This document shows positions 1-9,838 of a DNA stretch of 64,000 nt, piece after piece. The stretch lies in NCBI RefSeq assembly GCF_007679345.1, contig NZ_VEGH01000003.1, forward strand, positions 248,001 to 312,000, given 5' to 3'. Position 1 is the first letter of the stretch; the number at the start of each line of letters is the position of its first letter. The notes under the pieces are model-generated. The model made no database searches, was not told the origin of the DNA, and saw only the letters and a program-made list of their open reading frames with translations. This DNA is from Cellulosimicrobium cellulans. Its GTDB lineage: Bacteria; Actinomycetota; Actinomycetes; Actinomycetales; Cellulomonadaceae. The position numbers were made by a program, and so were the translations under genes.

Positions 1-1393
1 TCTTCTTGGTCAGCGTCGTGACGAGGACGCGCTCGTCCTTCTCCACGCGGAGCCGGATCTCCTCCAGCAGGTCGTCGATCTGGCCCTTGGTGGGCTTCAC
101 GACCACCTGCGGGTCGACGAGGCCGGTCGGGCGGATGATCTGCTCGACCACGCCGTCCGACATCGCCAGCTCGTAGTCGCCGGGCGTCGCCGACAGGTAC
201 ACCGTCTGGCCGATGCGCTCGACGAACTCCTCCCAGCGCAGCGGGCGGTTGTCCATCGCGCTCGGGAGCCGGAACCCGAAGTCGACCAGGTTCCGCTTGC
301 GGGACATGTCGCCCTCGAACATCGCGCCGATCTGCGGGACCGTCACGTGCGACTCGTCGATGACGAGCAGGAAGTCCTCGGGGAAGTAGTCGAGCAGCGT
401 GTTCGGCGCCGTCCCGGGCGCGCGGCCGTCGATGTGCCGCGAGTAGTTCTCGATCCCCGAGCACGAGCCGATCTGGCGCATCATCTCGATGTCGTAGGTC
501 GTGCGCATGCGCAGCCGCTGCGCCTCGAGCAGCTTGTTCGCCCGCTCGAGGTCCTTGAGGCGCTCCTCGAGCTCGTGCTCGATGCCGTTGATCGCACGCT
601 CCATGCGCTCCGGGCCGGCGACGTAGTGCGTCGCCGGGAACACGTGCACCTGCTTCTCGTTGCGGACGACCTCGCCCGTCAGGGGGTGCAGCGTCTGGAT
701 CGCCTCGATCTCGTCGCCGAAGAACTCGATGCGGATCGCCAGCTCCTCGTACACCGGGATGATCTCCACGGTGTCGCCGCGCACCCGGAACGTGCCGCGG
801 GTGAACGCCATGTCGTTGCGGGAGTACTGCATCGAGACGAACTGGCGCAGCAGCGCGTCGCGGTCCACCTGGTCGCCCACGTCGAGCGTGACCATGCGGT
901 CGACGTACTCCTGCGGGGTGCCGAGGCCGTAGATGCAGGACACGGAGGCCACCACGACCACGTCGCGGCGCGTCAGCAGCGAGGACGTCGCCGAGTGCCG
1001 GAGGCGCTCCACCTCGTCGTTGATCGACGAGTCCTTCTCGATGTAGGTGTCCGTCTGCGCGATGTACGCCTCGGGCTGGTAGTAGTCGTAGTACGAGACG
1101 AAGTACTCGACGGCGTTGTTGGGCAGCAGCTCGCGGAACTCGTTGGCCAGCTGCGCGGCGAGCGTCTTGTTCGGCGCCATGACCAGCGTCGGGCGCTGCA
1201 GCTTCTCGATCAGCCAGGCCGTCGTGGCCGACTTGCCGGTACCCGTGGCGCCCAGGAGCGTGACGTCCTTCTCCCCCGCCTGGATGCGCTGGGCGAGCTC
1301 CGCGATCGCCTGCGGCTGGTCACCGGAGGGCTTGTACTCGGACACCACCTCGAACGGGGCGACGGTGCGCTGCAGGTCGGTCACGGGACGCAT
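1..1393 (-). CDS. uvrB: UvrABC excinuclease subunit B, 3' end outside the window
   Basis: UvrB is the DNA-loading helicase-like subunit of nucleotide excision repair; it takes damaged DNA from UvrA and recruits UvrC. The minus-strand frame gives about 464 residues of the usual ~690. Visible are the Walker A motif GATGTGKS near residue 50, the damage-probing beta-hairpin [10 protein letters not shown] near residue 105, and the LLVIDESHV helicase motif near residue 345. The C-terminal part, including the remaining helicase motifs and the UvrC-binding tail, lies beyond the window edge. The start ATG at 1393 (MRPVTDLQR) has no ribosome site but a TACGGT hexamer 6 bases upstream, so the mRNA is probably leaderless. 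coaE lies close by, as in M. tuberculosis. No LexA box was recognised. Confidence 0.97.
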   Translation of the reverse strand, partial: MRPVTDLQRTVAPFEVVSEYKPSGDQPQAIAELAQRIQAGEKDVTLLGATGTGKSATTAWLIEKLQRPTLVMAPNKTLAAQLANEFRELLPNNAVEYFVSYYDYYQPEAYIAQTDTYIEKDSSINDEVERLRHSATSSLLTRRDVVVVASVSCIYGLGTPQEYVDRMVTLDVGDQVDRDALLRQFVSMQYSRNDMAFTRGTFRVRGDTVEIIPVYEELAIRIEFFGDEIEAIQTLHPLTGEVVRNEKQVHVFPATHYVAGPERMERAINGIEHELEERLKDLERANKLLEAQRLRMRTTYDIEMMRQIGSCSGIENYSRHIDGRAPGTAPNTLLDYFPEDFLLVIDESHVTVPQIGAMFEGDMSRKRNLVDFGFRLPSAMDNRPLRWEEFVERIGQTVYLSATPGDYELAMSDGVVEQIIRPTGLVDPQVVVKPTKGQIDDLLEEIRLRVEKDERVLVTTLTKK

Positions 1394-1399
1394 GCGTCA

Positions 1400-1405
1400 A
1401 CCGTA
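1400..1405 (-). promoter_or_regulatory. -10 hexamer of leaderless uvrB
   Basis: TACGGT on the minus strand, 6 bases before the ATG. The TANNNT form and the 6-7 base spacing match the leaderless pattern seen at many other starts in this window. Confidence 0.5.
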
Positions 1406-1562
1406 CGACGCGGGTCTGACACTCGCGCCGGGCGCGGGCCCGGGTTCGCCGAGGGCGTGGCGGAGCGGGGGCGTCGGCGCGCGGCGGGAGGTGCGCGGGT
1501 GGTCGCCCCGGTGGTGCGCGGGCGGTCGCCGGGTGGGGCGCGGGCGCTCTACGGGCGGGCGC

Positions 1563-1602
1563 CGAGTCCTCCACAGGTGTGAGGCCGTGCGTCGTCCCCA
1601 GG
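1563..1602 (+). repeat. 40-base element upstream of DUF222-HNH gene, copy 1
   Basis: CGAGTCCTCCACAGG, 9 variable bases, then GTGCGTCGTCCCCAGG. The same two blocks with the same 9-base gap recur at 54031-54070. In both places an ATG follows exactly 51 bases after the element. Here that ATG starts the DUF222-HNH gene. Confidence 0.75.
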
Positions 1603-1641
1603 GCGGTGTCCGTGGCCCGGTCCCGGGTCGGTGCTCGTCCC

Positions 1642-1647
1642 TAGCGT
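1642..1647 (+). promoter_or_regulatory. -10 hexamer of DUF222-HNH gene
   Basis: TAGCGT lies 6 bases before the ATG at 1654, with no Shine-Dalgarno sequence. This fits a leaderless transcript. Confidence 0.5.
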
Positions 1648-1653
1648 GGTCGT

Positions 1654-3273
1654 ATGCCCGACGACGTGCTCCAACGCACCGCACCCGACCCCCACGACCG
1701 CGGCCCTCGTGCTGCGCCGGTCGCGGGTGCGCCGGCCGCGCGCGACGCACTCGGCGAGCGGCTGGATGCGATGCCGGCGGGGCCGGGTCTCCTCGCTGAG
1801 CTGGAAGCCCTCGACCTGGGCGCGCTGCCCTCGTACGACCTGCCCGAGGTCGTCGTGCAGGCCCGGCGGATCGCCGCGCGCGCCCACGCCCTCGAGGCCG
1901 CCGCAGCCGCGGCCCTGGCCAGGCACCCCGACCTGCGCCACCCGGATCTGGCCGCGGTGTGCCGGTCCCTGCCCGAGGGCACCGCCTTCGTGCACGCCGA
2001 CCTCGCGGCGGCCGACCTGTCCGCGCGGCTGCTCGTGCCGCCGGGCGAGGCCATGGTGCTCATCCGGGAGGGTCGCGCCTACGCCGGCTCGCTCGCCGAC
2101 ACCGGCGCCGCGCTCGCCGACGGGCGGATCGAACCGGCCAAGGCACGGGCGATCGTGCTCGCCACCGGCGACGAGCCGGCGGGCGTGGCGGCCGTGGTGG
2201 AGGCCGAGGTCCTGCCGCGGACGGCCGGGCGGTCGGTCAAGCAGGTCCGGGCCGACGTCGCGCGGGCGTTGAACCGGGTCGACCCGGACGGGGCCGCCGA
2301 CCGGCACCGCACCGCCCGCGCCGGGCGGACGGTGTCCCGGCCGAAGATCTTGCAGGACGGCATGGCGGGGCTGTGGACCGTGCTGCCCGCCGCTGACGCC
2401 GTGCGGCTCGACAGCATGCTCGACGCCCTCGCCCGACGGTCCCGCCAGGCCGGTGACCCGCGCACCCTCGACCAGCTGCGCGCCGACGAGCTCCTCGACC
2501 GGGTGCTCGGGCGTTCCCAGCACCTGATCGCCGCCGACGGCACCGTGCTGCCGTCCCGGCGGGACGGCGCCCACGAGGTCCACGACGCCTTCGGGCTCGC
2601 CGTCGGCTGCGCCCCGGGGGACGCAGGGGCGGAGGCAGCGCCTGCCGTGACCGCGGCGCCAGCGGAGCCAGCGCAGTCGCGCCCTGGGGACGTCGAGGAG
2701 GCCACCCTCCGGACCGTCGTCCACGTGACGGTGTCCCTGTCGACGCTGCTGGGCGCCGACGACGAACCCGGCGACCTCGCCGGGTACGGTCCGGTCGACG
2801 CCCAGCAGGCACGGGCGATGGCCCTGGACCTCGGGTCGACCTGGCAGCGCCTCGTCACCGACCCGCTGTCCGGGACCGTCCTGGACGTCGGGCGCAGCAC
2901 CTACCGGCCGCCGGCCGCCCTGGCCGACCACGTCCGGCACCGCGACAAGTACTGCACCGCCCCGGGCTGCCCCGTGCCCGCCGCGCGCTGCGACCTCGAC
3001 CACACCATCGAGTACGACCCACCGGCCGACGGGTCACCGCCCCGACCGCTGGGGACCACCTGCGCCCACAACCTCGGCCCGCTGTGCCGCACCCACCACC
3101 GGCTCAAGACCGCCGGCGTCCTGCGCGTGCGCCAACCCACCGCCGGGGAGTTCGTCTGGCGCACCCCGACCGGCCACGCCTTCCGCGTCCGCCCCGGCAC
3201 CGACCAGCCGACCCTGCACCTCACCGGGCGAACCACCCCACCCGAGCCGTTCGAGACGCCGCCACCCTTCTAG
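1654..3273 (+). CDS. DUF222 / HNH endonuclease family protein (13E12-like)
   Basis: A 539-residue member of the actinobacterial DUF222-HNH family, often present in many copies per genome and formerly called 13E12 repeat proteins. The alpha-helical DUF222 region fills roughly residues 40-400. The C-terminal HNH nuclease fold has the core CDLDHTIEYDP, the downstream NLGPLCRTHH histidines, and a zinc-type pair in KYCTAPGCP. All nuclease residues look intact, so it is probably active or recently so. Biological role is unsettled; mobile or selfish behaviour has been suggested for the family. A 40-base element just upstream is duplicated near 54.0 kb next to a decayed start region, consistent with a lost second copy. 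Confidence 0.9.
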   Translation: MPDDVLQRTAPDPHDRGPRAAPVAGAPAARDALGERLDAMPAGPGLLAELEALDLGALPSYDLPEVVVQARRIAARAHALEAAAAAALARHPDLRHPDLAAVCRSLPEGTAFVHADLAAADLSARLLVPPGEAMVLIREGRAYAGSLADTGAALADGRIEPAKARAIVLATGDEPAGVAAVVEAEVLPRTAGRSVKQVRADVARALNRVDPDGAADRHRTARAGRTVSRPKILQDGMAGLWTVLPAADAVRLDSMLDALARRSRQAGDPRTLDQLRADELLDRVLGRSQHLIAADGTVLPSRRDGAHEVHDAFGLAVGCAPGDAGAEAAPAVTAAPAEPAQSRPGDVEEATLRTVVHVTVSLSTLLGADDEPGDLAGYGPVDAQQARAMALDLGSTWQRLVTDPLSGTVLDVGRSTYRPPAALADHVRHRDKYCTAPGCPVPAARCDLDHTIEYDPPADGSPPRPLGTTCAHNLGPLCRTHHRLKTAGVLRVRQPTAGEFVWRTPTGHAFRVRPGTDQPTLHLTGRTTPPEPFETPPPF

Positions 3274-3357
3274 GAGACCCACTCGGCGGCGACGCGTGCC
3301 GGAGTCGTGGCGGCGAGGCGAGAGCATGAACACCAGGCGGATCGTGGTGACGCAGCG

Positions 3358-3419
3358 CCCGCCCGGGCGGGATCCGTCGCCCTGACGCCGGTCGCCGTCG
3401 GCACGTGCCGAGCGTCAGG
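3358..3419. terminator. inverted repeats between convergent HNH gene and pcp
   Basis: A perfect 14-base palindrome (CCCGCCCGGGCGGG, 3358-3371) is followed by a nested structure. Arms CCTGACGC (3381-3388) and GCGTCAGG (3412-3419) enclose the 12-base palindrome CGGCACGTGCCG (3399-3410). The right outer arm overlaps the pcp stop codon. Probably a bidirectional terminator; no T-tract. Confidence 0.4.
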
Positions 3420-4125
3420 CGAGTGTGCCCGCCGCCAGCCGCACGTCCTCCGTGGTGCGCAGCGCTGCGCGCAGCACGGCCCGGAGCCCTTCCGCCGCCG
3501 CCGCGACGCCGAGCGACGCCGCGCCCGCGGGCACCTGCTCGGGCAGCCGCGGCACGTGGACGAACCCGCCGCGCGCCCCCGGGGCGTGCCCGGCGGCCAG
3601 CTGGTCGGCGAGGGCGTACGCGACGGTGTTGCAGACGAAGGTGCCGGCGGTGTTGGACACCTCGCCCGGGACACCCGCATCCCGCAGCGCGGTCAGGCAC
3701 GCCTTCACCGGCAGGGTGGAGAAGTATGCGGAGTCGCCACCGGGGACGACGGGCTCGTCGACGGGCTGGGCGCCGTCCTCGTCGGGGATGCGCGCGTCCT
3801 GCACGTTGACCGCGACGCGCTCGACGGAGACCGCCGAGCGTCCCCCCGCCTCACCGACGGCGACGACCAGAGCAGGCCGGACGTCGCGCAGCAGCTCGGC
3901 GAGCCGCCGCGGGGCACGGGCGAACGAGACGGGCAGGAGGGCGGTGACGAGGGCCGCGCCCTCGCCGGCCTGGTCCCAGGACTCCGCCACCGCCCGGACG
4001 GCGGCCCAGGAGGCGTTGACCTCCTGCTGCTCGAACGGCTCGAACCCGGTGAGCAGCACCGTCGGCACGGCCTTCCCGCCCTCGGTGGCCGCGTCGTCGG
4101 TCGTCACGGCGCCGCCTCCGCTCAC
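3415..4125 (-). CDS. pcp: Pyroglutamyl-peptidase I
   Basis: Cysteine peptidase (family C15) that removes N-terminal pyroglutamate from peptides; cytoplasmic. The 236-residue product has the N-terminal GFEPF signature, the glutamate in VGEAGGR, the catalytic cysteine in NTAGTFVCN and the catalytic histidine in GGFVHVP, so the Cys-His-Glu set is complete. The chosen GTG at 4125 overlaps the coaE stop as GTGA and has a strong GGAGGTG site about 9 bases upstream, within coaE. An upstream in-frame start at 4176 would extend 51 bases into coaE and is less likely. Translation is therefore probably coupled to coaE. Confidence 0.9.
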   Translation of the reverse strand: MSGGGAVTTDDAATEGGKAVPTVLLTGFEPFEQQEVNASWAAVRAVAESWDQAGEGAALVTALLPVSFARAPRRLAELLRDVRPALVVAVGEAGGRSAVSVERVAVNVQDARIPDEDGAQPVDEPVVPGGDSAYFSTLPVKACLTALRDAGVPGEVSNTAGTFVCNTVAYALADQLAAGHAPGARGGFVHVPRLPEQVPAGAASLGVAAAAEGLRAVLRAALRTTEDVRLAAGTLA

Positions 4126-4751
4126 GGGGCGTCCACCTCCTGCTCGTCGTGCCGCTCGGCGGCGAGCCGGTCCCACAGCTCGTCCACCTGCCGCTGCAGG
4201 TCCTCCGGTGCGCCGGAGCCGTCCAGCACGACGTCGGCGACGGCGATGCGCTGGTCGTCGGTCGCCTGGGCGGCGATGCGCCGTTCTGCCTCGTCGCGCT
4301 CGAGGCCCCGGGCCCGGACGAGGCGCTCGACGCGCAGGACGGCCGGGGTGTGCACGAGGACGACGAGGTGGAACGCGTCGGCGCGGCCGGTCTCGACGAG
4401 CAGCGGCACGTCGTGCACCACGACGGCTCCCGGATCGGCGGTCGCTGCGGCGGCCTCCCGCTCGGCGGCGAGCCGGCGCACGACGGGGTGCACGATGCCG
4501 TTGAGCCTCTCCCGTGCACCCGCGTCGGCGAAGACCACCGCACCGAGCGCGGGCCGGTCGAGGCTGCCGTCGGGCAGGAGGACGCCCTCGCCGAAGGCCT
4601 CGACGACGCTCGCGAGCCCGGCGGAGCCCGGCGCGACGGCGTCCCGGGACAGCAGGTCGTAGTCGATGAGGACCGCACCCCGCGCGGCGAGGCGCTCGGC
4701 CGCGACCGACTTGCCGGCCGCGATCCCCCCGGTCAGTCCGATGCGCTGCAT
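4122..4751 (-). CDS. coaE: Dephospho-CoA kinase
   Basis: Catalyses the last step of coenzyme A synthesis, ATP-dependent phosphorylation of dephospho-CoA at the 3'-hydroxyl. The 209-residue protein begins MQRIGLTGGIAAGKS with the P-loop GGIAAGKS, followed by the LIDYDLLSRD segment and the lid region with VRARGLERDEAERRIAAQ, all typical of the family. The start at 4751 was chosen because family members begin right at the P-loop; an in-frame upstream start (4787) adds 12 unrelated residues. It overlaps pcp by four bases. CoaE next to uvrB is a conserved actinobacterial arrangement. Confidence 0.95.
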   Translation of the reverse strand: MQRIGLTGGIAAGKSVAAERLAARGAVLIDYDLLSRDAVAPGSAGLASVVEAFGEGVLLPDGSLDRPALGAVVFADAGARERLNGIVHPVVRRLAAEREAAAATADPGAVVVHDVPLLVETGRADAFHLVVLVHTPAVLRVERLVRARGLERDEAERRIAAQATDDQRIAVADVVLDGSGAPEDLQRQVDELWDRLAAERHDEQEVDAP

Positions 4752-4788
4752 CGCCCCATCGTGCCCTCCCCGGGCGCTGGGCCGCACC

Positions 4789-5004
4789 TCACCGGTCGCG
4801 GACGGCCCCGCGCCGCCGGAGCTCCCGGCTGTTGTCCACGAGGATCCACACCGCGGCGGCGACCTGGAGGCACGCGATGGCCAGCGACAGGTTCCGCCCG
4901 TCCTGGACGGCGAGGACGGCGAGGACCACCCCGCAGACGGCGAGAACCACCCCGGCCGCGACGGAGGTCCGGAGCCGGCTCGTCGAGGCGTCGGCGCTTC
5001 GCAT
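4789..5004 (-). CDS. Small membrane protein, function unknown
   Basis: A 71-residue protein with two predicted membrane helices (about residues 14-32 and 39-57) and an Arg-rich C-terminus (RELRRRGAVRDR), suggesting a cytoplasmic tail. I do not recognise a family. It sits between coaE and hisF in the same orientation, with 37 bases to the coaE start. No good ribosome site was seen. Confidence 0.6.
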   Translation of the reverse strand: MRSADASTSRLRTSVAAGVVLAVCGVVLAVLAVQDGRNLSLAIACLQVAAAVWILVDNSRELRRRGAVRDR

Positions 5005-5064
5005 GTCCTGACTGTGCCAGAACGGATCGAGCCGCGCAGGCGTTCGGCGGACGTCAGACGCGCG

Positions 5065-5835
5065 TCACCGCACGGTGTGCCCCGTGGCCCGCAGGTGCTC
5101 CTTGACCTGACCCACGGTGAGCTGCCCGAAGTGGAAGACGCTGGCGGCGAGCACGGCGTCGGCGCCCGCGTCGGCCGCGGCGGCGAAGTGCTCGACGGTG
5201 CCGGCGCCGCCGGAGGCGATGAGCGGGATGCGGACCTCGCGCCGGACGTCGCGCAGCATCTCGAGGTCGAAGCCGGCCTCGGTGCCGTCGGCGTCCATGG
5301 AGTTGAGCAGGATCTCCCCCGCGCCGAGCTCGGCGGCGCGGACGGCCCACGCGACGGCGTCGATGCCGGTGCCCTGCCGCCCGCCGTGGGTGGTGACCTC
5401 GTACCCGGAGTCGGTGCGGGTGTCCCCGGTGACGCGACGGGCGTCGACGGACAGGGTCAGCACCTGGCTGCCGAACCGCTGGGCGATCTCGGCGATGAGC
5501 TCGGGCCGCGCGATGGCGGCGGTGTTGACGCCGACCTTGTCCGCACCGGCACGCAGGAGCCGGTCGACGTCGTCGGCGGACCGGACGCCGCCGCCGACGG
5601 TGAGGGGGACGAAGACCTCCTCGGCGGTGCGCCGGACGACGTCGTAGGTGGTCTCGCGGTCGCCGGAGGAGGCGGAGACGTCGAGGAAGGTGACCTCGTC
5701 GGCGCCCTCGGCGTCGTACCTGCGCGCGAGCTCGACGGGGTCGCCGGCGTCGCGCAGGTTCGCGAAGTTGACGCCCTTGACGACGCGGCCGGCGTCGACG
5801 TCGAGGCACGGGATCACCCGGAGGGCGACGGACAC
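5065..5835 (-). CDS. hisF: Imidazole glycerol phosphate synthase cyclase subunit
   Basis: HisF uses ammonia delivered by HisH to convert PRFAR into imidazole glycerol phosphate and AICAR, linking histidine and purine synthesis. The 256-residue (beta/alpha)8 barrel starts [20 protein letters not shown] with the catalytic Asp of CLD. The phosphate-binding loops VGGGVRS and IASGGAG are present, and the second catalytic Asp lies in LSVDARR. GTG codons at 5841 and 5835 are both possible: the first overlaps the upstream stop as GTGA, the second has better spacing from GGAAGGGGAG. It stands apart from other his genes in this window. Confidence 0.95.
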   Translation of the reverse strand: MSVALRVIPCLDVDAGRVVKGVNFANLRDAGDPVELARRYDAEGADEVTFLDVSASSGDRETTYDVVRRTAEEVFVPLTVGGGVRSADDVDRLLRAGADKVGVNTAAIARPELIAEIAQRFGSQVLTLSVDARRVTGDTRTDSGYEVTTHGGRQGTGIDAVAWAVRAAELGAGEILLNSMDADGTEAGFDLEMLRDVRREVRIPLIASGGAGTVEHFAAAADAGADAVLAASVFHFGQLTVGQVKEHLRATGHTVR

Positions 5836-5837
5836 GC

Positions 5838-6746
5838 TCACTCCCCTTCCGGCGCGGCGGTGGCGCCCGGGTCGCTGCCCTCGGCCGCGGCGGGTGCGCG
5901 GGTGGCGAGCAGGTCGATGACGAACACGATGGTCTGGCCCTGGAGCTCCTCGCTCTGGGTGGCGCCGAGGCCGTAGGACGGCGGGACGACGACCATGACC
6001 TGGCTGCCGACGGTCTGCTCGACGAGGGCCTCGGACCACGCGGGGACGTCCTCGAGCCGGAACGTGTTGGGGCTGCCGTTGGTCCAGGTGGAGTCGAAGG
6101 CCTCGCCGGTGGACCAGACGAACCCGGTGAACTGGACGGTGATGACGTCGCCCTCGGAGACCTGGGCGCCGGTGCCGCGGATCAGCGGCTGGACGACGAG
6201 GTCGGACGGCGGCTCGGTCCCGGTGGGCGCGAGGGACGGGGCACCGTCGTCGTCGAGGGTGACGGCGGGCATGCCCTCGCGCGGGGTGACGGGCTCGCCG
6301 GAGGCGCGGATGGGCAGGACGTCGAGGACGGTGACCGTCGGGTAGGACGACGCGCTGGCGTCGGAGGCCGGGCTGATCTGGAGCAGCCGCGCCCCGACCT
6401 TCTGGCCGGACAGGGTGGCGTACAGGTCCTTGCCGAGGTCCTCCTCGGTGAGGAGCCGCGGGGTGGGGCTGGAGGAGTAGGACTCCTTGACGAGGGAGGC
6501 GTCGGAGGCGTCCTCGAGCCAGAAGTCCAGCAGGACGGGCCGGCCCTCGACGAGGTCGGGCCCGGTACCGGGCCAGACGACCTCGTGCACGGCCTCGGTG
6601 ACGCTCAGCGGGGTGCGGTAGGTGACGGTCGGGGCGCTGCCGGCGTCGCCGGTGACGACGACCTCCGGGGGCGCCGGGTCCGGCGAGGTGCAGGCCGCGA
6701 GCAGCAGCATCGCCGCGGCGGCGCAGGCGGCCACGAGTCGTCGCAC
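5838..6746 (-). CDS. FKBP-type peptidyl-prolyl isomerase lipoprotein
   Basis: Exported proline isomerase expected to help folding outside the membrane. The product (302 residues from GTG 6746) has a lipoprotein signal with lipobox LLAAC followed by TSPDP. The C-terminal FKBP domain (about residues 190-290) shows the family signs [23 protein letters not shown] and VPPSYGLG. An N-terminal region of about 120 residues looks like a second, degenerate FKBP-like domain. The GTG start is supported by GGAAGGAA about 7 bases upstream; the open frame extends further 5' but lacks a signal there. It overlaps or abuts hisF and is probably cotranscribed with it. Confidence 0.88.
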   Translation of the reverse strand: MRRLVAACAAAAMLLLAACTSPDPAPPEVVVTGDAGSAPTVTYRTPLSVTEAVHEVVWPGTGPDLVEGRPVLLDFWLEDASDASLVKESYSSSPTPRLLTEEDLGKDLYATLSGQKVGARLLQISPASDASASSYPTVTVLDVLPIRASGEPVTPREGMPAVTLDDDGAPSLAPTGTEPPSDLVVQPLIRGTGAQVSEGDVITVQFTGFVWSTGEAFDSTWTNGSPNTFRLEDVPAWSEALVEQTVGSQVMVVVPPSYGLGATQSEELQGQTIVFVIDLLATRAPAAAEGSDPGATAAPEGE

Positions 6747-6782
6747 GTCGTTCCTTCCGAGGGTCCTGCAAGGTGCGCGCCC

Positions 6783-6788
6783 ACTGTA
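6783..6788 (-). promoter_or_regulatory. possible -10 of the FKBP-hisF operon
   Basis: TACAGT on the minus strand, about 36 bases before the GTG, gives a short leader containing the AGGAA site. No clear -35 was seen. Confidence 0.3.
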
Positions 6789-6873
6789 CGGGTCCGCGCG
6801 GGCCCCTCCGGCCGACCCCTGGGTCGGGTCCGGTGAAGACCCCGGGCGCACCCGGCGCAGGCGGCCGGCCGGG

Positions 6874-8235
6874 TCACATGGACTCGATGAGCCGCTCCAC
6901 CCGGTCGTCGACGTTGCGGAAGGGGTCCTTGCACAGGACGGTGCGCTGGGCCTGGTCGTTGAGCTTGAGGTGCACCCAGTCGACGGTGTAGTCGCGGCGG
7001 GCCTCCTGGGCGGCCTGCACGAACTCGCCCCGGAGCTTGGCGCGCGTGGTCTGCGGGGGGACGGAGGTGGCCTCGAAGACCTCGACGTCGGTGGTGACGC
7101 GCTCGACGAGCCCGCGCTGGGCGAGCAGGTTGTACAGACCCTCGGTGCGGGAGATGTCGTGGTACGCCAGGTCCATGCGGGCCACCCGGACGTCGGACAG
7201 GTCCAGGTTGTGCTTGGCGCGGTAGCGCTCGATGAGCCGGTACTTGATGACCCAGTCGAGCTCGCGCTCGACGAGCGACAGGTCGCCGGTGCGCAGGGCG
7301 CGCAGGCCGCGCTCCCAGAGGTCGAGGACCTGCTTGACCTCGGGGCCGGCGTCGGTCTCGGCGCCGACCCAGTCCTGGACGCGGCCGAGGTACTCCTCCT
7401 GCAGGTCCACGGCGGTGACGGTCCGCCCGGTGACGAGGGTGACGGGGTGCATGCCGGTGAGGTCGTGGCTGATCTCCCGGATGGCCCGGATGGGGTTCTC
7501 CAGCGTGAGGTCGCGCATGGGCAGGCCGGCCTCGACGAGCCGCAGGACGAGGTCGGTGGAGCCGACCTTGAGCATGGTCGTGGTCTCGGACATGGAGGAG
7601 TCGCCGACGATGACGTGCAGCCGGCGGTAGTGCTCGGCGTCGGCGTGCGGCTCGTCGCGGGTGTTGATGATCGGCCGGGACCGGGTGGTGGCCGAGGACA
7701 CGGACTCCCAGATGTGGTCGGCGCGCTGGGACAGGCAGAACACCGCGCCGCGCGGGGTGGCGAGGACCTTGCCGGCGCCGGTGAGGATCTGCCGGGTGAT
7801 GAGGAACGGCACGAGGACGTCCGACAGCCGGGCGAAGTCGCCCTGCCGGCGCACGAGGTAGTTCTCGTGGCAGCCGTAGGAGTTGCCGGCGGAGTCGGTG
7901 TTGTTCTTGAACAGGTGGATGCGCCCGGACAGGCCCTCGTGCTCGAGGCGCTGCTGGGCGTCGGCGACGAGGCCCTCGAGGATCCGCTCCCCCGCCCGGT
8001 CGTGCGTGACCAGCTGGCGCCAGTCGTCGCACTCGGCGGTGGCGTACTCGGGGTGCGAGCCGACGTCGAGGTACAGCCGGGAGCCGTTGCGCAGGAAGAC
8101 GTTGGAGGACCGCCCCCACGCGACGACCTTGCGGAACAGGTAGCGCGCGACCTCGTCGGCGGACAGGCCGCGACCGTCCTCGGCGGCGCAGGTGACGCCG
8201 TACTCGGTCTCCAGGCCGAAGATGCGTCGGTCCAT
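6874..8235 (-). CDS. pafA: Pup-protein ligase PafA
   Basis: PafA attaches the prokaryotic ubiquitin-like protein Pup, through its C-terminal glutamate, to lysines of target proteins using ATP. The 453-residue sequence starts [16 protein letters not shown], the nucleotide-binding start shared with glutamine synthetase-like ligases. It continues through [42 protein letters not shown] and [10 protein letters not shown], all strongly conserved in PafA. It is the last gene of the pup-prcB-prcA-pafA series, 11 bases after prcA, with a GAGGAG site before the ATG. The paralogue Dop lies upstream. Confidence 0.97.
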   Translation of the reverse strand: MDRRIFGLETEYGVTCAAEDGRGLSADEVARYLFRKVVAWGRSSNVFLRNGSRLYLDVGSHPEYATAECDDWRQLVTHDRAGERILEGLVADAQQRLEHEGLSGRIHLFKNNTDSAGNSYGCHENYLVRRQGDFARLSDVLVPFLITRQILTGAGKVLATPRGAVFCLSQRADHIWESVSSATTRSRPIINTRDEPHADAEHYRRLHVIVGDSSMSETTTMLKVGSTDLVLRLVEAGLPMRDLTLENPIRAIREISHDLTGMHPVTLVTGRTVTAVDLQEEYLGRVQDWVGAETDAGPEVKQVLDLWERGLRALRTGDLSLVERELDWVIKYRLIERYRAKHNLDLSDVRVARMDLAYHDISRTEGLYNLLAQRGLVERVTTDVEVFEATSVPPQTTRAKLRGEFVQAAQEARRDYTVDWVHLKLNDQAQRTVLCKDPFRNVDDRVERLIESM

Positions 8236-8246
8236 GGGGTGGCTCC

Positions 8247-8972
8247 TCAGGGCAGGTCGGGTGCTGCGGCCGAGCCCAGCAGGTCCTCCAGGACCACGCC
8301 GGACAGGCGCCGGAACGCGCGGCGCGGGCGCGTGCGGTCGAGGACCGCGACCTCGAGCTGGGCGGCGGGGATGACGCGGCGGTCGTCCTCGTCGGCCCCG
8401 TCCGCGGGGGTGCCGAGCACCCGGACGGCGAGCTGCAGGACGTCGGCCAGCGGCATGCCGGGCGTCCAGGCCCCGGCGACCTCCTCGCGCAGCCGCTCGG
8501 CCTGGCCGCCCATGACGACGAAGCCGCGCTCGTCGGCGACGGAGCCGTCGTAGGACAGCCGGTAGATCTGGTCGGTCGCGGCGTCCTCGCCGACCTCGGC
8601 GACGACGATCTCGACCTCGAGCGGCTTGGACTCGGTGGTGAAGACGGTGCCGAGGGTCTGGGCGTACGCGTTGGCGAGGCCGCGCGCGTTGACGTCCCGC
8701 CGGTCGTAGGAGTAGCCGCGCAAGTCGGCGTACCGGACGCCGGCGACGCGCAGGTTCTCGAACTCGTTGTACTTGCCGACGGCGGCGAACGCGATGCGGT
8801 CGTAGATCTCGGAGACCTTGTGCAGCGCGCGGGACGGGTTCTCGGTCGCGAAGGCGATGCCGTCCTCGTAGGCCAGGACGACGACGGAGCGGCCGCGGGC
8901 GATGCCCTTGCGCGCGTAGTCGGCCCGGTCCTTCATCAGCTGCTCGGGCGAGACGTAGAACGGCATGCTCAT
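8247..8972 (-). CDS. prcA: Proteasome subunit alpha
   Basis: Forms the outer, non-catalytic heptameric rings of the 20S proteasome and the gate to which the Mpa/ARC ring docks. The 241-residue sequence begins [20 protein letters not shown], the gating N-terminus, followed by [20 protein letters not shown] and [20 protein letters not shown], as in other PrcA proteins. ATG 8972 overlaps the prcB stop as ATGA and has AGGAGGAGG 7 bases upstream; a second in-frame ATG at 8966 is possible. The C-terminus is rather short compared with mycobacterial PrcA. Confidence 0.96.
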   Translation of the reverse strand: MSMPFYVSPEQLMKDRADYARKGIARGRSVVVLAYEDGIAFATENPSRALHKVSEIYDRIAFAAVGKYNEFENLRVAGVRYADLRGYSYDRRDVNARGLANAYAQTLGTVFTTESKPLEVEIVVAEVGEDAATDQIYRLSYDGSVADERGFVVMGGQAERLREEVAGAWTPGMPLADVLQLAVRVLGTPADGADEDDRRVIPAAQLEVAVLDRTRPRRAFRRLSGVVLEDLLGSAAAPDLP

Positions 8973-9835
8973 CGGTCGGCCTCCTCCTGCGCACGGGCGC
9001 GGGCGTGCTGCTCGGCGCGGTCGGCCAGCACCCGGGACACCACCTCGCCCAGGGCGTCCTGAGGCACCCGCAGGTAGCCGGCCGCGGTGACGGTGGCGAC
9101 GACGGGCCAGATCCGCCGGGAGGTGTCGGGCCCGCCGGTCGCGGAGTCGTCGTCCGCGGCGTCGACGAGGGCCTCGACGGCGACGCGGACGGCGTCGTCG
9201 GCGCCGAGCCCGGGTCGCCACAGCTTCTTCAGGGAGCCGCGCGCGAACACGGAGCCGGAGCCGACGCTGTGGTGCTGGTGCTCCTCGTACCGGCCACCGG
9301 TGACGTCGTAGGAGAAGATCCGCCCCGTGCCGCGGTCGAGGTCGAAGCCGGCGAACAGCGGGACGACGGCGAGGCCCTGCAGGGCGAGGCCGAGGTTGCC
9401 GCGGATCATCGTGGCGAGCCGGTTGGCCTTGCCGTCGAGCGAGAGCAGGGTGCCCTCGATCTTCTCGTAGTGCTCGAGCTCGAGCTGGAACAGCCGGACG
9501 AGCTCGACGGCGAGCCCCGCGGTCCCCGCGATGCCGATCGCGGAGTACTCGTCGGCCGGGAACACCTTCTCGATGTCCCGGGAGGCGATCTGGGAGCCCA
9601 TGGTGGCGCGCCGGTCGCCGGCCATGACGACGCCGCCGGCGAAGGACAGCGCCACGATGGTGGTCGCGTGCGGTGCGGCGCCGCCGGGGGTCACGTCACC
9701 GACCGGGAGCGGGGTGCGCCGCCCGGGCAGCAGGTCCGGGGCGTGCTGGGCGAGGAAGTCGACGAAGGAGGACGACCCGGGGGTGGTGAACGCCCCGGGC
9801 AGCCGCCCCGCCGGGATCAGCGGGTCCGTCGGCAC
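8969..9835 (-). CDS. prcB: Proteasome subunit beta (catalytic)
   Basis: Forms the inner rings of the 20S proteasome and carries the N-terminal threonine nucleophile released by autocleavage of a propeptide. The 288-residue precursor has a ~57-residue propeptide, then [21 protein letters not shown] (catalytic Thr58, Lys-type active-site environment, GDRR). The residue before the cleavage is Ala57 (HA/TT), while the PrcB sequences I recall have glycine there. The later blocks [20 protein letters not shown] and [11 protein letters not shown] are typical. It begins 3 bases after the pup stop and overlaps prcA by four bases. Confidence 0.95.
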   Translation of the reverse strand: MPTDPLIPAGRLPGAFTTPGSSSFVDFLAQHAPDLLPGRRTPLPVGDVTPGGAAPHATTIVALSFAGGVVMAGDRRATMGSQIASRDIEKVFPADEYSAIGIAGTAGLAVELVRLFQLELEHYEKIEGTLLSLDGKANRLATMIRGNLGLALQGLAVVPLFAGFDLDRGTGRIFSYDVTGGRYEEHQHHSVGSGSVFARGSLKKLWRPGLGADDAVRVAVEALVDAADDDSATGGPDTSRRIWPVVATVTAAGYLRVPQDALGEVVSRVLADRAEQHARARAQEEADR

Positions 9836-9838
9836 GCG

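Noticed and set aside
1654..3273. HNH gene as part of a restriction or defence system
   Set aside because: No methylase or other defence genes nearby; DUF222 context is the 13E12 type.
4126..4176. Upstream start for pcp
   Set aside because: Would lie inside coaE and has no ribosome site; GTG 4125 has GGAGG and the stop/start overlap.
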